Shown in pieces: positions 51,782 through 60,939 of a stretch of DNA of 64,000 bases. How positions within the stretch are numbered: the stretch's first letter is position 1; the number at the start of each line of letters is the position of its first letter. The DNA comes from a bacterium (GTDB taxonomy: Bacteria; Bacteroidota; Ignavibacteria; SZUA-365): positions 1 through 64,000 of the forward strand of contig JAHLLD010000010.1 in assembly GCA_020444325.1 (NCBI GenBank), read 5' to 3'. The notes beneath the pieces were generated by a model. It ran no database searches, was not told the DNA's origin, and was given only the letters and a program-made list of their open reading frames with translations. The position numbers were made by a program, and so were the translations under genes.

Positions 51782-54409
51782 ATGAAAGCAACAGTCGTCA
51801 TACTGGGTTTTTTCGCGGGTCTCCTCCTCTCGATCCCACCTCTGCCGGTCTCGGCTCAGACCGGCTATCCTACTCAGGTCGCAAAGCTCGCATCGCTCAG
51901 GTCCGGCAACCCTCAGAATGTTGTGAACGCCATTACTACCATTTCACAAGACGACCTCGCGAAAACCCTGTACCAGAACCTCTATCACGTTGCCGGATCT
52001 GAGCCCTCCTCCCTTCTCGAAGCATCGGCGGTGGCCAAAGCCCTGGGCTTTGTGCTGCTTGTCGGACTCGACAGCGATTTGCAGACACTTTCCGAATCGT
52101 CGCTTGAGCAGAAGCGCATTGCGCTCCAATCACTGCTCCTGCAGATACGGACAGAGGTAGGATGCACCGTAGACGAATATCAATGGCATGCCGTGCAGCT
52201 CATGCAATTCTGTACGGCGTATGATTTTTATCGCGCATACACCGGCACCGAAGACGGGGTGATCGAAGCCCTGCTCGCATCTTATGCTTCTTCGGCGACG
52301 ACACAGCTCGAACAGACCTTTGTCATCAAAAACAATCTCAGCCTCAAGCTTGCCGCTTCGGCCGGATACGCAGCGCTCATCCTGCAGGGAAGCAGCGCCG
52401 TCACCGGCGCGCAACGGGAACACTGGCTTGCGGTGAGCATGGCACATATAGAAAAGACATTGTGGGAATACCAGAGTGATCCGGACGGCATGTACGGATA
52501 CAGCGAAGGTCCCTGGTATTTCCGCTACGCCATGATGAACCTCCTGCCCTTTTTCGTCACCTTCGATGAAACCTCGGGTGGCGGGAGTATTCGTGCTGAA
52601 GGACAGGACTACGCGAGTCCCTTACGGCAAAGCCGCTACAAGCGTTTATTCGACTGGATCGCCACCATCCGCATGCCCTCGGGCATGCTTCCGCCGTTTG
52701 AAGACAGCTACATGAATACTTTCTTCCCCGAGCTGGCCACACTCGGCGGAATCCCGGATTATTCCAATCTCGCCTGGGAAAATTTCACGGCCGCTGCCGA
52801 ACCCGCGAATCCCGCTCGACTTTCATCTGAACTTGCACGCAGTTTCGACGGACGTGTGGAATACCTCCTTCGCATGTCCACCCTCCCTTCAGGCAGCAGC
52901 GATCAGCCACTCGTGCGGCACATGCCGAACGCAGGCTACAGTGTATTTCGCAGCAGCTGGGACGAAACGGCATTGTATTTCGCACTGATCGGCAAACATG
53001 GCATTGCACGCACGCATCGCTCTCCCGTCGGCAGCGGACATAAACAGGCGAATGAGAGTGCCTGCATGCTGGCCGCGGGCGGAGAGATGCTGCTGCTCGA
53101 GCCGGGATATCACAGCAGTGGTGAGCGTGAAGCACTGGTCTACAGTGATCACCACAATATCATGCTCGTCGACGGCTCAGGCCCCGACAGCACGAGCTAC
53201 GGCAGCAATCTGTTCGGCGTCGACGCCTGGATCGGTGACACACTGACGCAGGGCAGCAGCGGCATGGCCGCAGTAACGACACGTTATCAGGACGCGGACA
53301 TCGAGCGGCGCAGCACCGTGCTTGGCGGGCGCTTCGTCATACTCCGCGATGCTGCGCGTTCGGCATTCCCGAGAACATATACGCAGCAGCTGCACGGGAA
53401 CGGGCTGGTCGAAGACGGGACCTGCACGCTGCATTCCGGGAAGCAGTATGCGTCCTGGACACGTGGCGCCATGACATTGCACGCCGTCAGCGCGAGTCCT
53501 TCCGGTACCCTGACACAGGCGCTCGTGCGTCGCCGGCACGCACCGTCCTCCGGCCGTTTCGCCGAGCATGACGCGCTGTACAGCAGCCTGCGTGCCGCCG
53601 ATGCCGTATTCCATACCGTCCTGTACCCTGCCCGCGATGGCGAGCAGGTTTCCACGAATATCCCGGTCACCGCTCCGGGCACGACTCTTATCGATTTCCG
53701 CACGGGCGACGATCAGCTTCTATCGCTGATCAACATCAACACATGCGCTGTCACCGTCGATGCACCGGTATTCGGTGCGCTCACGACTGACGCGCTCGCG
53801 TTTCACTGCATCCTCGATCCCGCTGGCAGGCCGGAGTCATGGATGTGCGACGAAGGCAGGAGTGTCCTGAGAGACGATGTGGAGCTGCTGTCTTCGTCGA
53901 TGCCCGTGCGGGTCGTCTGGTCCCACGATGAATGCCTGCGCATTTCCATCAGAAGCGACGCCGCGGGAACGCTGCGCATCGCCGTTCCTCAGACAGTCAC
54001 GCGATTGACCGGCGACGGCATTGGAAGCTGGAGCATGGTTGATGGCATGCTGCTGCTCGAGATCACCGGGGGAAATGCCGATATCACGGCATACTTCGAC
54101 GGCGCCGCAACCGGCGTTCCGGATACGCATGCATCCCCGCGTGCGCTGCAGCTCGGCAGCCCATATCCGCAGCCTCTGCGTGCTGACGCAGGACACATCA
54201 ATGTTCCCTGCACGCTCGCTACTGCGGATCACGTTACACTTTCCGTCAACGACATGCTTGGCAGAGAAGTCGTGCGACGTCGCATGGGAAATCACTCCGC
54301 AGGAAATCATGTCCTGTCCCTGCCGCTGCAGCAGCTGCAGCCGGGCGTGTATTTCCTCAAACTCTCGACCGCTCACACCGCGGTGATGCGTCGATTCGTC
54401 ATCAGGTAA
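51782..54409 (+). CDS. Heparinase II/III-like secreted protein with T9SS sorting domain
   Basis: The 875-residue protein has a signal peptide ending VSAQ. A helical alpha/alpha-toroid domain covers ~30-330. A heparinase II/III-like beta-sandwich (~375-700) follows: GYSVFRSSWDETALYFALIG, THRSPVGSGHKQANES, and HHNIMLVDGSGPD. These resemble the polysaccharide lyase families that cleave acidic glycans. The last ~80 residues form a type A T9SS sorting domain (SPYPQPLRADAG, NDMLGREVVRRR, LQPGVYFLKL). It is probably secreted and cell-surface attached. The substrate is unknown. It opens a three-gene run with a lipoprotein and an outer-membrane barrel. Confidence 0.82.
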   Translation: MKATVVILGFFAGLLLSIPPLPVSAQTGYPTQVAKLASLRSGNPQNVVNAITTISQDDLAKTLYQNLYHVAGSEPSSLLEASAVAKALGFVLLVGLDSDLQTLSESSLEQKRIALQSLLLQIRTEVGCTVDEYQWHAVQLMQFCTAYDFYRAYTGTEDGVIEALLASYASSATTQLEQTFVIKNNLSLKLAASAGYAALILQGSSAVTGAQREHWLAVSMAHIEKTLWEYQSDPDGMYGYSEGPWYFRYAMMNLLPFFVTFDETSGGGSIRAEGQDYASPLRQSRYKRLFDWIATIRMPSGMLPPFEDSYMNTFFPELATLGGIPDYSNLAWENFTAAAEPANPARLSSELARSFDGRVEYLLRMSTLPSGSSDQPLVRHMPNAGYSVFRSSWDETALYFALIGKHGIARTHRSPVGSGHKQANESACMLAAGGEMLLLEPGYHSSGEREALVYSDHHNIMLVDGSGPDSTSYGSNLFGVDAWIGDTLTQGSSGMAAVTTRYQDADIERRSTVLGGRFVILRDAARSAFPRTYTQQLHGNGLVEDGTCTLHSGKQYASWTRGAMTLHAVSASPSGTLTQALVRRRHAPSSGRFAEHDALYSSLRAADAVFHTVLYPARDGEQVSTNIPVTAPGTTLIDFRTGDDQLLSLININTCAVTVDAPVFGALTTDALAFHCILDPAGRPESWMCDEGRSVLRDDVELLSSSMPVRVVWSHDECLRISIRSDAAGTLRIAVPQTVTRLTGDGIGSWSMVDGMLLLEITGGNADITAYFDGAATGVPDTHASPRALQLGSPYPQPLRADAGHINVPCTLATADHVTLSVNDMLGREVVRRRMGNHSAGNHVLSLPLQQLQPGVYFLKLSTAHTAVMRRFVIR

Positions 54410-54462
54410 TGCAGAACATGAGAATACATATACAGGAAGTTCATAGAGAGGAGCAGGATATC

Positions 54463-56505
54463 ATGATCAGCCATTCATACCAATCCAAGCCGCCAGTGGC
54501 CTGGGCGCTCGCGTTCACCGCGCTCGTTCTCGCCGCCACGCTGTTCAGCGGCTGCACCGAGCCCCTCGCACCGGTGCTGCCGGAGTGGGATGTCGACGCC
54601 AACGTGCCCATTGTCAACCACACGTACACGATGGAAGAGATGCTCAGCAACGACGATATCCTTCGCATCACCGAAGACGGTGACCAGGTACTCGTCGTCA
54701 CGCAGCGCTACCCACTCAAATCCATCTGCGTCGGAGATCACCTCGCCGTGTCAGATCTGCAGTTCCGCGCATCGGAAACGTTTGACGCCGTGCGCTTTGA
54801 ACTGCCGGATTATCTCAACCAGCACCTGGACGTCTTCACACTCTTTCCGTCCCTGCCGAAGGGGCAGCAGGTGGTTTCCCCGGTTTCAAATGACCTGGGA
54901 ATCGCCATCGCAATAGATACGCGAGAGTATTTCGAGGAAATGACTTTTGATCGCGGGAAACTCGCACTCAGTTTTACCAATCATGTTCCCATCCCTCTCC
55001 GTCTGGAGGCCATCAGGCTGCTCGACCTGCAGGGCAATCCGATCGCCCAGGTCAATACGAACGAACTGGTACAGCCTACGCAGACCATCACGCTGCCGAC
55101 AATGCAGCTTGATGGACTCACTCTGCGCAACAACATGAAGCTGGCCTTCGACATCTCTTCCCCCGGCAGCGGTGGCGCCAGCGTCGATCTCAACAGCAGC
55201 ATGAGTCTAGGTGTGCAGGGCGCATTGCGTGACACCGACATCCGCTCGGTCCGTGGATATGTTCCCTCGCAGGAACTTCTGTACAACCGCAGTGTGAACA
55301 TCACGGAAGCCAACGGACTGCGTGTCTCGGATGCACTGGTGCACAGTGGCGAGCTCAGGTTCACAGTCAAGAATTATTTCGCAGTCGGCGGACAGTTCAG
55401 CATCTCCCTTCCGGGCGCGACCCGCGGCGGTGCTCCGATTACCGCCGGCGCCTACGTAGCGCCCAACAGTACGAAAATCATCGCTCTCGACCTCGCCGAC
55501 GCCGCGCTCATTCTCAGCGACCAGACGAAACTCAGCTACGAGGCACATATTGTCACAGACGATGCCTCTGACCGTACCGTCCTTGTGCGTAAAAGCGACA
55601 GCGTTTCGGTGACGGGACAGTTGAAGGACGTGCATTTCGCCTCCCTGAACGGCACGCTTCCTCCGACGGCACTGAATGTGCGCGATATGAAATACTCGGA
55701 TTTCAATCTCGATAAAACCATTTCCGGCGCAATACACCTTTCGGAGGCGAGGATGTGGGCTGCACTTTCAAACCGGTCTGTTCTCCCGGTCGGCATCGAA
55801 GATGCTTCGGTGCTCGGGAAAAACCTCTCCGGATCGAGTGCTTCCCTGCGTGTCATCCCGATGGATCTGGCAGGACAATCCGATGCACGGGTCGATTTTG
55901 AGCAGTCGCAGGTGGTGAATTTCCTGAACAGTTTCTCACCCGCGTACCCTGACAGCCTCGGCATGGAAGGAAAGTTCGTCCTCAATCCCCAGGGAGCCCA
56001 GGCCAGCATCGCGGGGACCGACTCCATCACGGGCGATCTTTTCGTCGAATTCCCCCTCCGCTTCACGCAGGTGAATGGAAGCGTCGTCGACACGGTGGAT
56101 CTGGTCATCGACGAGACGACGCGACGCAAAATGACGGAAGTCAATGAAGGACTGCTCAGCTTCACGGTCGAGAACCATCTCCCCACCACCGTCATGGTTG
56201 AACCGGAGTTCCTCGACAGCAGGGGCAATGTAATCCTGGTTCCCACGACGCTCGATGGCACCCCCCTGCAGGTATCGGCCGCCCCGGTGGACGCATCAGG
56301 ATATGTCAGCAGTTCACGAACGGAGAAGCTCTCACTGCACTTCAGTGCGGAAGAATTCAGCCGGCTGGCGGAATCGACCGCGCTGCGCTTCCGCCTCTCC
56401 TTCACCGCCTCGGAGCAGGCAAGCGCTGCCTTCCGCAGTACCGATTACGTGCGTATCCGCGGATATGCCCGTCTGAACGTCAGCAGCACTATCACGGAGA
56501 AATAG
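54463..56505 (+). CDS. Large hypothetical lipoprotein, beta-rich
   Basis: From the ATG at 54463 (GAGGAGCAGG upstream) the 680-residue product has a lipoprotein signal ending in TLFSGC. An earlier in-frame ATG at 54409 lacks a plausible signal peptide. The body is a repeated beta-sandwich pattern: several blocks of the type LxFTxxNHxPIPLxLExIxLLDxxGN (for example LALSFTNHVPIPLRLEAI and LLSFTVENHLPTTVMVEP) suggest LEA/WHy- or DUF4352-like modules in tandem. No catalytic motif is visible. It is followed one base later by the DUF5723 barrel, so an outer-membrane complex is plausible. Confidence 0.78.
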   Translation: MISHSYQSKPPVAWALAFTALVLAATLFSGCTEPLAPVLPEWDVDANVPIVNHTYTMEEMLSNDDILRITEDGDQVLVVTQRYPLKSICVGDHLAVSDLQFRASETFDAVRFELPDYLNQHLDVFTLFPSLPKGQQVVSPVSNDLGIAIAIDTREYFEEMTFDRGKLALSFTNHVPIPLRLEAIRLLDLQGNPIAQVNTNELVQPTQTITLPTMQLDGLTLRNNMKLAFDISSPGSGGASVDLNSSMSLGVQGALRDTDIRSVRGYVPSQELLYNRSVNITEANGLRVSDALVHSGELRFTVKNYFAVGGQFSISLPGATRGGAPITAGAYVAPNSTKIIALDLADAALILSDQTKLSYEAHIVTDDASDRTVLVRKSDSVSVTGQLKDVHFASLNGTLPPTALNVRDMKYSDFNLDKTISGAIHLSEARMWAALSNRSVLPVGIEDASVLGKNLSGSSASLRVIPMDLAGQSDARVDFEQSQVVNFLNSFSPAYPDSLGMEGKFVLNPQGAQASIAGTDSITGDLFVEFPLRFTQVNGSVVDTVDLVIDETTRRKMTEVNEGLLSFTVENHLPTTVMVEPEFLDSRGNVILVPTTLDGTPLQVSAAPVDASGYVSSSRTEKLSLHFSAEEFSRLAESTALRFRLSFTASEQASAAFRSTDYVRIRGYARLNVSSTITEK

Positions 56506-56506
56506 T

Positions 56507-57913
56507 ATGCATCGCAGGAATACAGGAAATACCATTCGCGCCGCAGGCGCTGCGCTGATCCTCACCTTGCTCTGCGGCTATGCGACAGTGGAGGCGCAGA
56601 CGATCGGAACGAGCGCCCGTCTGACCGGCATGGGAAACAGCAGTGCCGGACTCGTGCGCGGACTCGACGCGTTGAACGTCAATCCTGCACAGCTTGTCCC
56701 GGATGACGGTGTCACCGTCTCGTTCGGCGTCCTTCCCTTCGGAGCGCAGGCCGGTGCCGACTTCATGGATTACAGCACGTACAATCAATACTTCACCGGC
56801 ACCCCAGACGCGAAGGGCAAGCGCACGCCGACCTATCTCACCTCCGCCGACAAACAGGCCATACTGAATACATTCTCTGGCGAGACCGGGCACTTCACAC
56901 ACGATATCCGGTACACGCTGTTCAACGCCATGCTTTCAACGCGTGCCATGACTGTCGCCGTGGGCATTACGGAACGCACCGGAAGCAATGTCGCACTTCC
57001 CCGCTCATTCGCCGAATTCATGTTCTTCGGCAACGAGCCAGGCAAGGCCTTCGATTTCAGCAATACCGAAGTCTCGTCATCGTGGACACGGGATTACAGT
57101 CTGACCGTCGCACAGGAATTCAGACTGTATCGCCGAATTCCCATTCTCGTCGGTGCCAGTCTCAAACTGGTACACGGCTATGCTTACTTCGGGATCGATC
57201 GCTTCAACAGCAGCTTCGTCACGGACCCGGAAACCTACGAGGTGCGCGGCACCGCTGACATGGTTGCGCGATATGCCGGCACCAGCGACTGGATCGGGAA
57301 CAATAATGATTTTCATTACTCGTTGTTTCCCACGCCTGTCGGCACCGGTTTCGGTGTGGACATCGGTGCGCACATGAAGCTCACCAGGATGTTCAGCGCC
57401 GGCTTCAGTCTCGTCGATCTCGGTTCGGTGAGCTGGGACCGCGGTGCACATGAAATTACGGCGAACGAAGATTTCGTCATCGACGATCTGTCCTCCACCG
57501 ACCAGGTGGATGAAATACAATCGCGACTCAACGGGACGGAGTATGAAATACCTTCATTCTCTACCCCCCTCCCGTCAGCAATGATCATATCCGGTGTTCT
57601 CAGCCTCCCCGATATGCCACGCAGGGGCAAATACTGGCATTTCACCTTCGCCTACAGGCAGGGCTTCAACGACATGTCAGGCAACAGCACCCATCCGCGT
57701 ATTGGCGTGGGCACGGAAATCGAGCTCCTTTACAACGTGGCGTTCCGCTTCGGCGTAAACGTCGGCGGCGTCGAACCCATTATTTTCGGCGCAGGAGTCG
57801 GCTTCATCGCCGACAATTTCAAGCTCGATATCGGGACGATGGACATCACTCCGCATCTGAACGACTCGTTCTCCGCGGTAGCAGTGGGCGTCAGTTCCCA
57901 CTGGGATATCTAA
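56507..57913 (+). CDS. DUF5723-like outer-membrane beta-barrel protein
   Basis: The 468-residue exported protein has a signal peptide ending VEAQ. SARLTGMGNSSAGLVRGLDALNVNPA near the mature N-terminus is the family hallmark shared by PorV-like and DUF5723 barrels (FadL-related). It is followed by alternating amphipathic strands, ending in an aromatic VSSHWDI typical of an outer-membrane C-terminus. PorV proteins shuttle T9SS cargo, but this member could also be a general transporter. It is coupled to the lipoprotein (GGAG in its last codons). Confidence 0.8.
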   Translation: MHRRNTGNTIRAAGAALILTLLCGYATVEAQTIGTSARLTGMGNSSAGLVRGLDALNVNPAQLVPDDGVTVSFGVLPFGAQAGADFMDYSTYNQYFTGTPDAKGKRTPTYLTSADKQAILNTFSGETGHFTHDIRYTLFNAMLSTRAMTVAVGITERTGSNVALPRSFAEFMFFGNEPGKAFDFSNTEVSSSWTRDYSLTVAQEFRLYRRIPILVGASLKLVHGYAYFGIDRFNSSFVTDPETYEVRGTADMVARYAGTSDWIGNNNDFHYSLFPTPVGTGFGVDIGAHMKLTRMFSAGFSLVDLGSVSWDRGAHEITANEDFVIDDLSSTDQVDEIQSRLNGTEYEIPSFSTPLPSAMIISGVLSLPDMPRRGKYWHFTFAYRQGFNDMSGNSTHPRIGVGTEIELLYNVAFRFGVNVGGVEPIIFGAGVGFIADNFKLDIGTMDITPHLNDSFSAVAVGVSSHWDI

Positions 57914-57984
57914 GAAATTCCGGAACGGAGACCCCGGTTTCCGGTCCGGGATACCATACCCTACTTCCCTTCCTCTTACTTCCG

Positions 57985-58046
57985 GGCCGGGGATTTCGGT
58001 CCCCGGCCAAGACATGCAAGCCTTCCCGGCTTGCATGTCCTTTTTT
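57985..58046 (+). terminator. Tandem hairpins ending the barrel operon
   Basis: The first hairpin, GGCCGGGGA (57985-57993) with TCCCCGGCC (58000-58008), lacks a T tract. The second, GACATGCAAG (58011-58020) with CTTGCATGTC (58030-58039), is followed by CTTTTTT and is a good intrinsic terminator. The next gene starts 20 bases further, so its promoter must overlap this region or transcription must read through. Confidence 0.85.
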
Positions 58047-58065
58047 CCGTCCGTAATTTTTCAAA

Positions 58066-60834
58066 ATGCATTCATTCGGGCGCCCTCATATCGGTGCGGT
58101 TATCGCACTTTTTCTGCTCCCATGGACGCTGTTCGGGCAAACCGGGCAGGTGCCGGATGCCAATCGCGCGAATCTGATCACACAGCAGCTTCGCGCACGC
58201 TCGCAGCAGAGCAGTGGCAGCAGGGCAATGTTTGCACGAGCTACAGCCACACAATCGACATCTGCGCATCCGAGAGTCCCGAAAATAGGACTGGTGCTCA
58301 GCGGAGGGGGCTCACGCGGCATTGCCCAGATTGGCGTGATCAAGGCGCTGGAAGATGCCGGCATCGTACCGGATTTCATCGTCGGGACAAGTGTAGGCAG
58401 TATTATCGGTGGACTGTATGCATGCGGTTACAGCGCCGATCGACTCGAACACAGTATCAGAACTATCGACTGGAACAATGTGCTGCAGCTGCGGGATGAG
58501 GCCGACCGCAGTCTTCTGACCGTCGATCAGAAACCCGTATCCGACCGTTCCATTCTCACGATGCGTCTCGATGGACTGCAGCCCGTGATACCACTGGCTG
58601 TATCGAACGGTCAGCGCCTGACGAACATGCTCAACGAGCTCGCGCTGCAGGGAACGCATTACGCAAGAAATTTTGATGATCTGCAGATCCCGTTTCGTGC
58701 CGTCGCGACGGATCTCTACAGTGGGAAGCGTGTCGTCCTCAGCAGCGGCAGCCTCGCGGAAGCCATGCGTTCGAGCTCTACCATCCCGGTGATGTTCAGT
58801 CCGGTGACCATGGACAGCATGGCACTTGTCGACGGCGGACTGCTTTCGAACATTCCTGTCGACGTCGCCGTGGATCAGGGGTGCGACATCATCATCGCCG
58901 TCAACACCACCAGTCCGCTGCGGCGGAACGACGAAATCACCAATCCGCTCGAGACGCTCGATCAGGTATTCAACGTCATGATGCAGAACCGGATCGATGA
59001 GGAACTCGCGCCGGCAGACTTCATCATTTCGCCGCCGCTTGATGGGTTCGGCGGGACCAACTTTGATCACATCGACTCCCTTCTCCTGCTCGGCTACGAG
59101 GCGGGTCGTGCGATGCTGCCTGCGCTTCGCGACACGATCTTCAGCAGAATGATCTCGGCAATGCCTGTTCCTTCCTCTGCTGAGGGGTATCGTGCCGTCG
59201 TGTGCACATCACCACTCTGCAGCGACGACAGCTGGTTCTCCAGCAGTCACTCGGTTGAAGATATCCAGCGCAAAGCGGTAGAGCTGCAGCTGCGACCGGA
59301 TGTTCTCGGTGTCGAACTCACCTACGACAACAGCAACACCGTGCATCTTGAAGTGCGGTCTGCCATGCATATCGGCAGCATCGTACTGCATGGCAATACC
59401 ATACTTCCGGAGGCCGCGATCTCCGGCATCGAATCCCGATGGGTCGGGGCACCGTGGACGGCTGTTTCCCGCAGTTCATTTGAACGATATGTACTCGAAG
59501 ACTACCGCATACGTGGATATTCGCTTGCGGCAATTGACTCGATGGCGCGACATGGCGACGGCAGCGTACATGTATACATCCGCGAAGGCAGAATCGGCCA
59601 CATCCTTGTGCAGGGCAACACACGTACAGACCGGGTGGTGATTCTGCGGGAACTCCCCCTGAAGGAAGGTGGACGTTTCCGTATCAATGATTTGAAGCGG
59701 GGGATGGATAATCTCGCCGGACTCAATCTCTTCCACTACGTCACCTTCGATCTCGTCCCGAACGAGGAGGCGGCAGACCTGATCATCCGTGTTATCGAGC
59801 GTCCCTCGCAGATGCTGCAGGTGGGACTCCTGGTCGACAACGAACGCAACGCGCAGATCGGCCTCGTACTGCGGGATGCGAACTTTTTCGGTACGGGCAC
59901 TGAGCTGGCATCGACATTCTTCTCCGGCGACCAGAATCGCCGCTATGGACTGCGATACAATACCAATCGGTTGTTCTACTCGCCGTTCACGCTCAGGGTG
60001 GAAGGCTATTACGGGTTCAAGGACTTCAACAACTACAAGGATGTGACGGACCTGCCTTCCTACCGTTTCGAACGTGAAGTTGCCTCCGTCACCCGCCATA
60101 TCACCTATGGTGGCGCCGCTTCGCTGGGCATGAACGTCGAGCGCATCGGCAATTTGCTCGCTACGTTCCGCTATGAACAGCAGAATGTACGGACGGATCA
60201 GATTCGCCGCATGGATGCGGATATGGTCGATGAGAAAAACCTCGTCGTCTCCATGAGCATCAGTTCAACCATTGACACGCAGGATCGCTATCCGTATCCA
60301 TGTCAGGGACTGTTTTTTACGGCGGAGTATCGCTCTGCACAGATTCCGCTGGGAAGCGAAGTCGCGTTTTCACGCATAGAAAGCAGTTACGAGCTTTACG
60401 TCCCTCTCATCGAGCACAGCCTGGTCGTCCACCCGCGCTTCATGTTCGGGTACGGCGACAAGACCATGCCCAGAAGCGAGGAATTCCGGCTGGGAGGGCT
60501 CTCCTCCTTCATCGGCATGCGTGAGAATGAATACAACGGGCGACAGCTCGCCGTCGGCAGCCTGGAGTTCCGCTATCAGCTGCCCATCGCCATCCTCTTC
60601 GACAGTTACCTTTCATTCCGCTATGATCTCGGACGCACCTGGGCGAATCCTGAACTCATCAAGATTGAAGATTTGCGTCATGGGGCAGGACTCATACTCG
60701 GACTGGACACTCCCATCGGTCCAGCCGACTTTGCCATTGGACGTAGTTTTTATTTCCTGCGCAACAATCCCTCCACCCCTGCGCGCTGGGGTCCTCTCAA
60801 CCTCTATTTTTCCATCGGCGTCGAGCTTGACTGA
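58066..60834 (+). CDS. Patatin-POTRA-barrel protein (type Vd autotransporter-like phospholipase)
   Basis: The 922-residue exported protein has a signal peptide ending LFGQ. A patatin phospholipase domain (~72-290) has the oxyanion loop LSGGGSRGIAQIG, the nucleophile elbow GTSVG and the catalytic Asp in LVDGGLLSNIP. POTRA-like modules (~425-590) follow, including GHILVQGNTRTDRVVILREL. The C-terminal Omp85-type barrel (~600-922) has RLGGLSSFIGMRENEY and ends in FSIGVELD. This is the PlpD-type layout, in which the barrel presents the lipase outside or retains it at the outer membrane. It is monocistronic. Confidence 0.92.
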   Translation: MHSFGRPHIGAVIALFLLPWTLFGQTGQVPDANRANLITQQLRARSQQSSGSRAMFARATATQSTSAHPRVPKIGLVLSGGGSRGIAQIGVIKALEDAGIVPDFIVGTSVGSIIGGLYACGYSADRLEHSIRTIDWNNVLQLRDEADRSLLTVDQKPVSDRSILTMRLDGLQPVIPLAVSNGQRLTNMLNELALQGTHYARNFDDLQIPFRAVATDLYSGKRVVLSSGSLAEAMRSSSTIPVMFSPVTMDSMALVDGGLLSNIPVDVAVDQGCDIIIAVNTTSPLRRNDEITNPLETLDQVFNVMMQNRIDEELAPADFIISPPLDGFGGTNFDHIDSLLLLGYEAGRAMLPALRDTIFSRMISAMPVPSSAEGYRAVVCTSPLCSDDSWFSSSHSVEDIQRKAVELQLRPDVLGVELTYDNSNTVHLEVRSAMHIGSIVLHGNTILPEAAISGIESRWVGAPWTAVSRSSFERYVLEDYRIRGYSLAAIDSMARHGDGSVHVYIREGRIGHILVQGNTRTDRVVILRELPLKEGGRFRINDLKRGMDNLAGLNLFHYVTFDLVPNEEAADLIIRVIERPSQMLQVGLLVDNERNAQIGLVLRDANFFGTGTELASTFFSGDQNRRYGLRYNTNRLFYSPFTLRVEGYYGFKDFNNYKDVTDLPSYRFEREVASVTRHITYGGAASLGMNVERIGNLLATFRYEQQNVRTDQIRRMDADMVDEKNLVVSMSISSTIDTQDRYPYPCQGLFFTAEYRSAQIPLGSEVAFSRIESSYELYVPLIEHSLVVHPRFMFGYGDKTMPRSEEFRLGGLSSFIGMRENEYNGRQLAVGSLEFRYQLPIAILFDSYLSFRYDLGRTWANPELIKIEDLRHGAGLILGLDTPIGPADFAIGRSFYFLRNNPSTPARWGPLNLYFSIGVELD

Positions 60835-60866
60835 CCAGTTCTGTAATTGACTGGCCAGTTCTACAA
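60827..60866 (+). repeat. 20-bp direct duplication over a stop codon
   Basis: TTGACTGACCAGTTCTGTAA (60827-60846) and TTGACTGGCCAGTTCTACAA (60847-60866) are near-identical neighbours, with a third partial start at 60867. The first copy contains the last codon and stop of the patatin-barrel gene. Confidence 0.85.
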
Positions 60867-60939
60867 ATGACTGAAGGCAAAACAGCCTTGAAGGTCATCC
60901 ATCACCGGTCAAATACTGATCAGCATGCAATTTTCGTTG

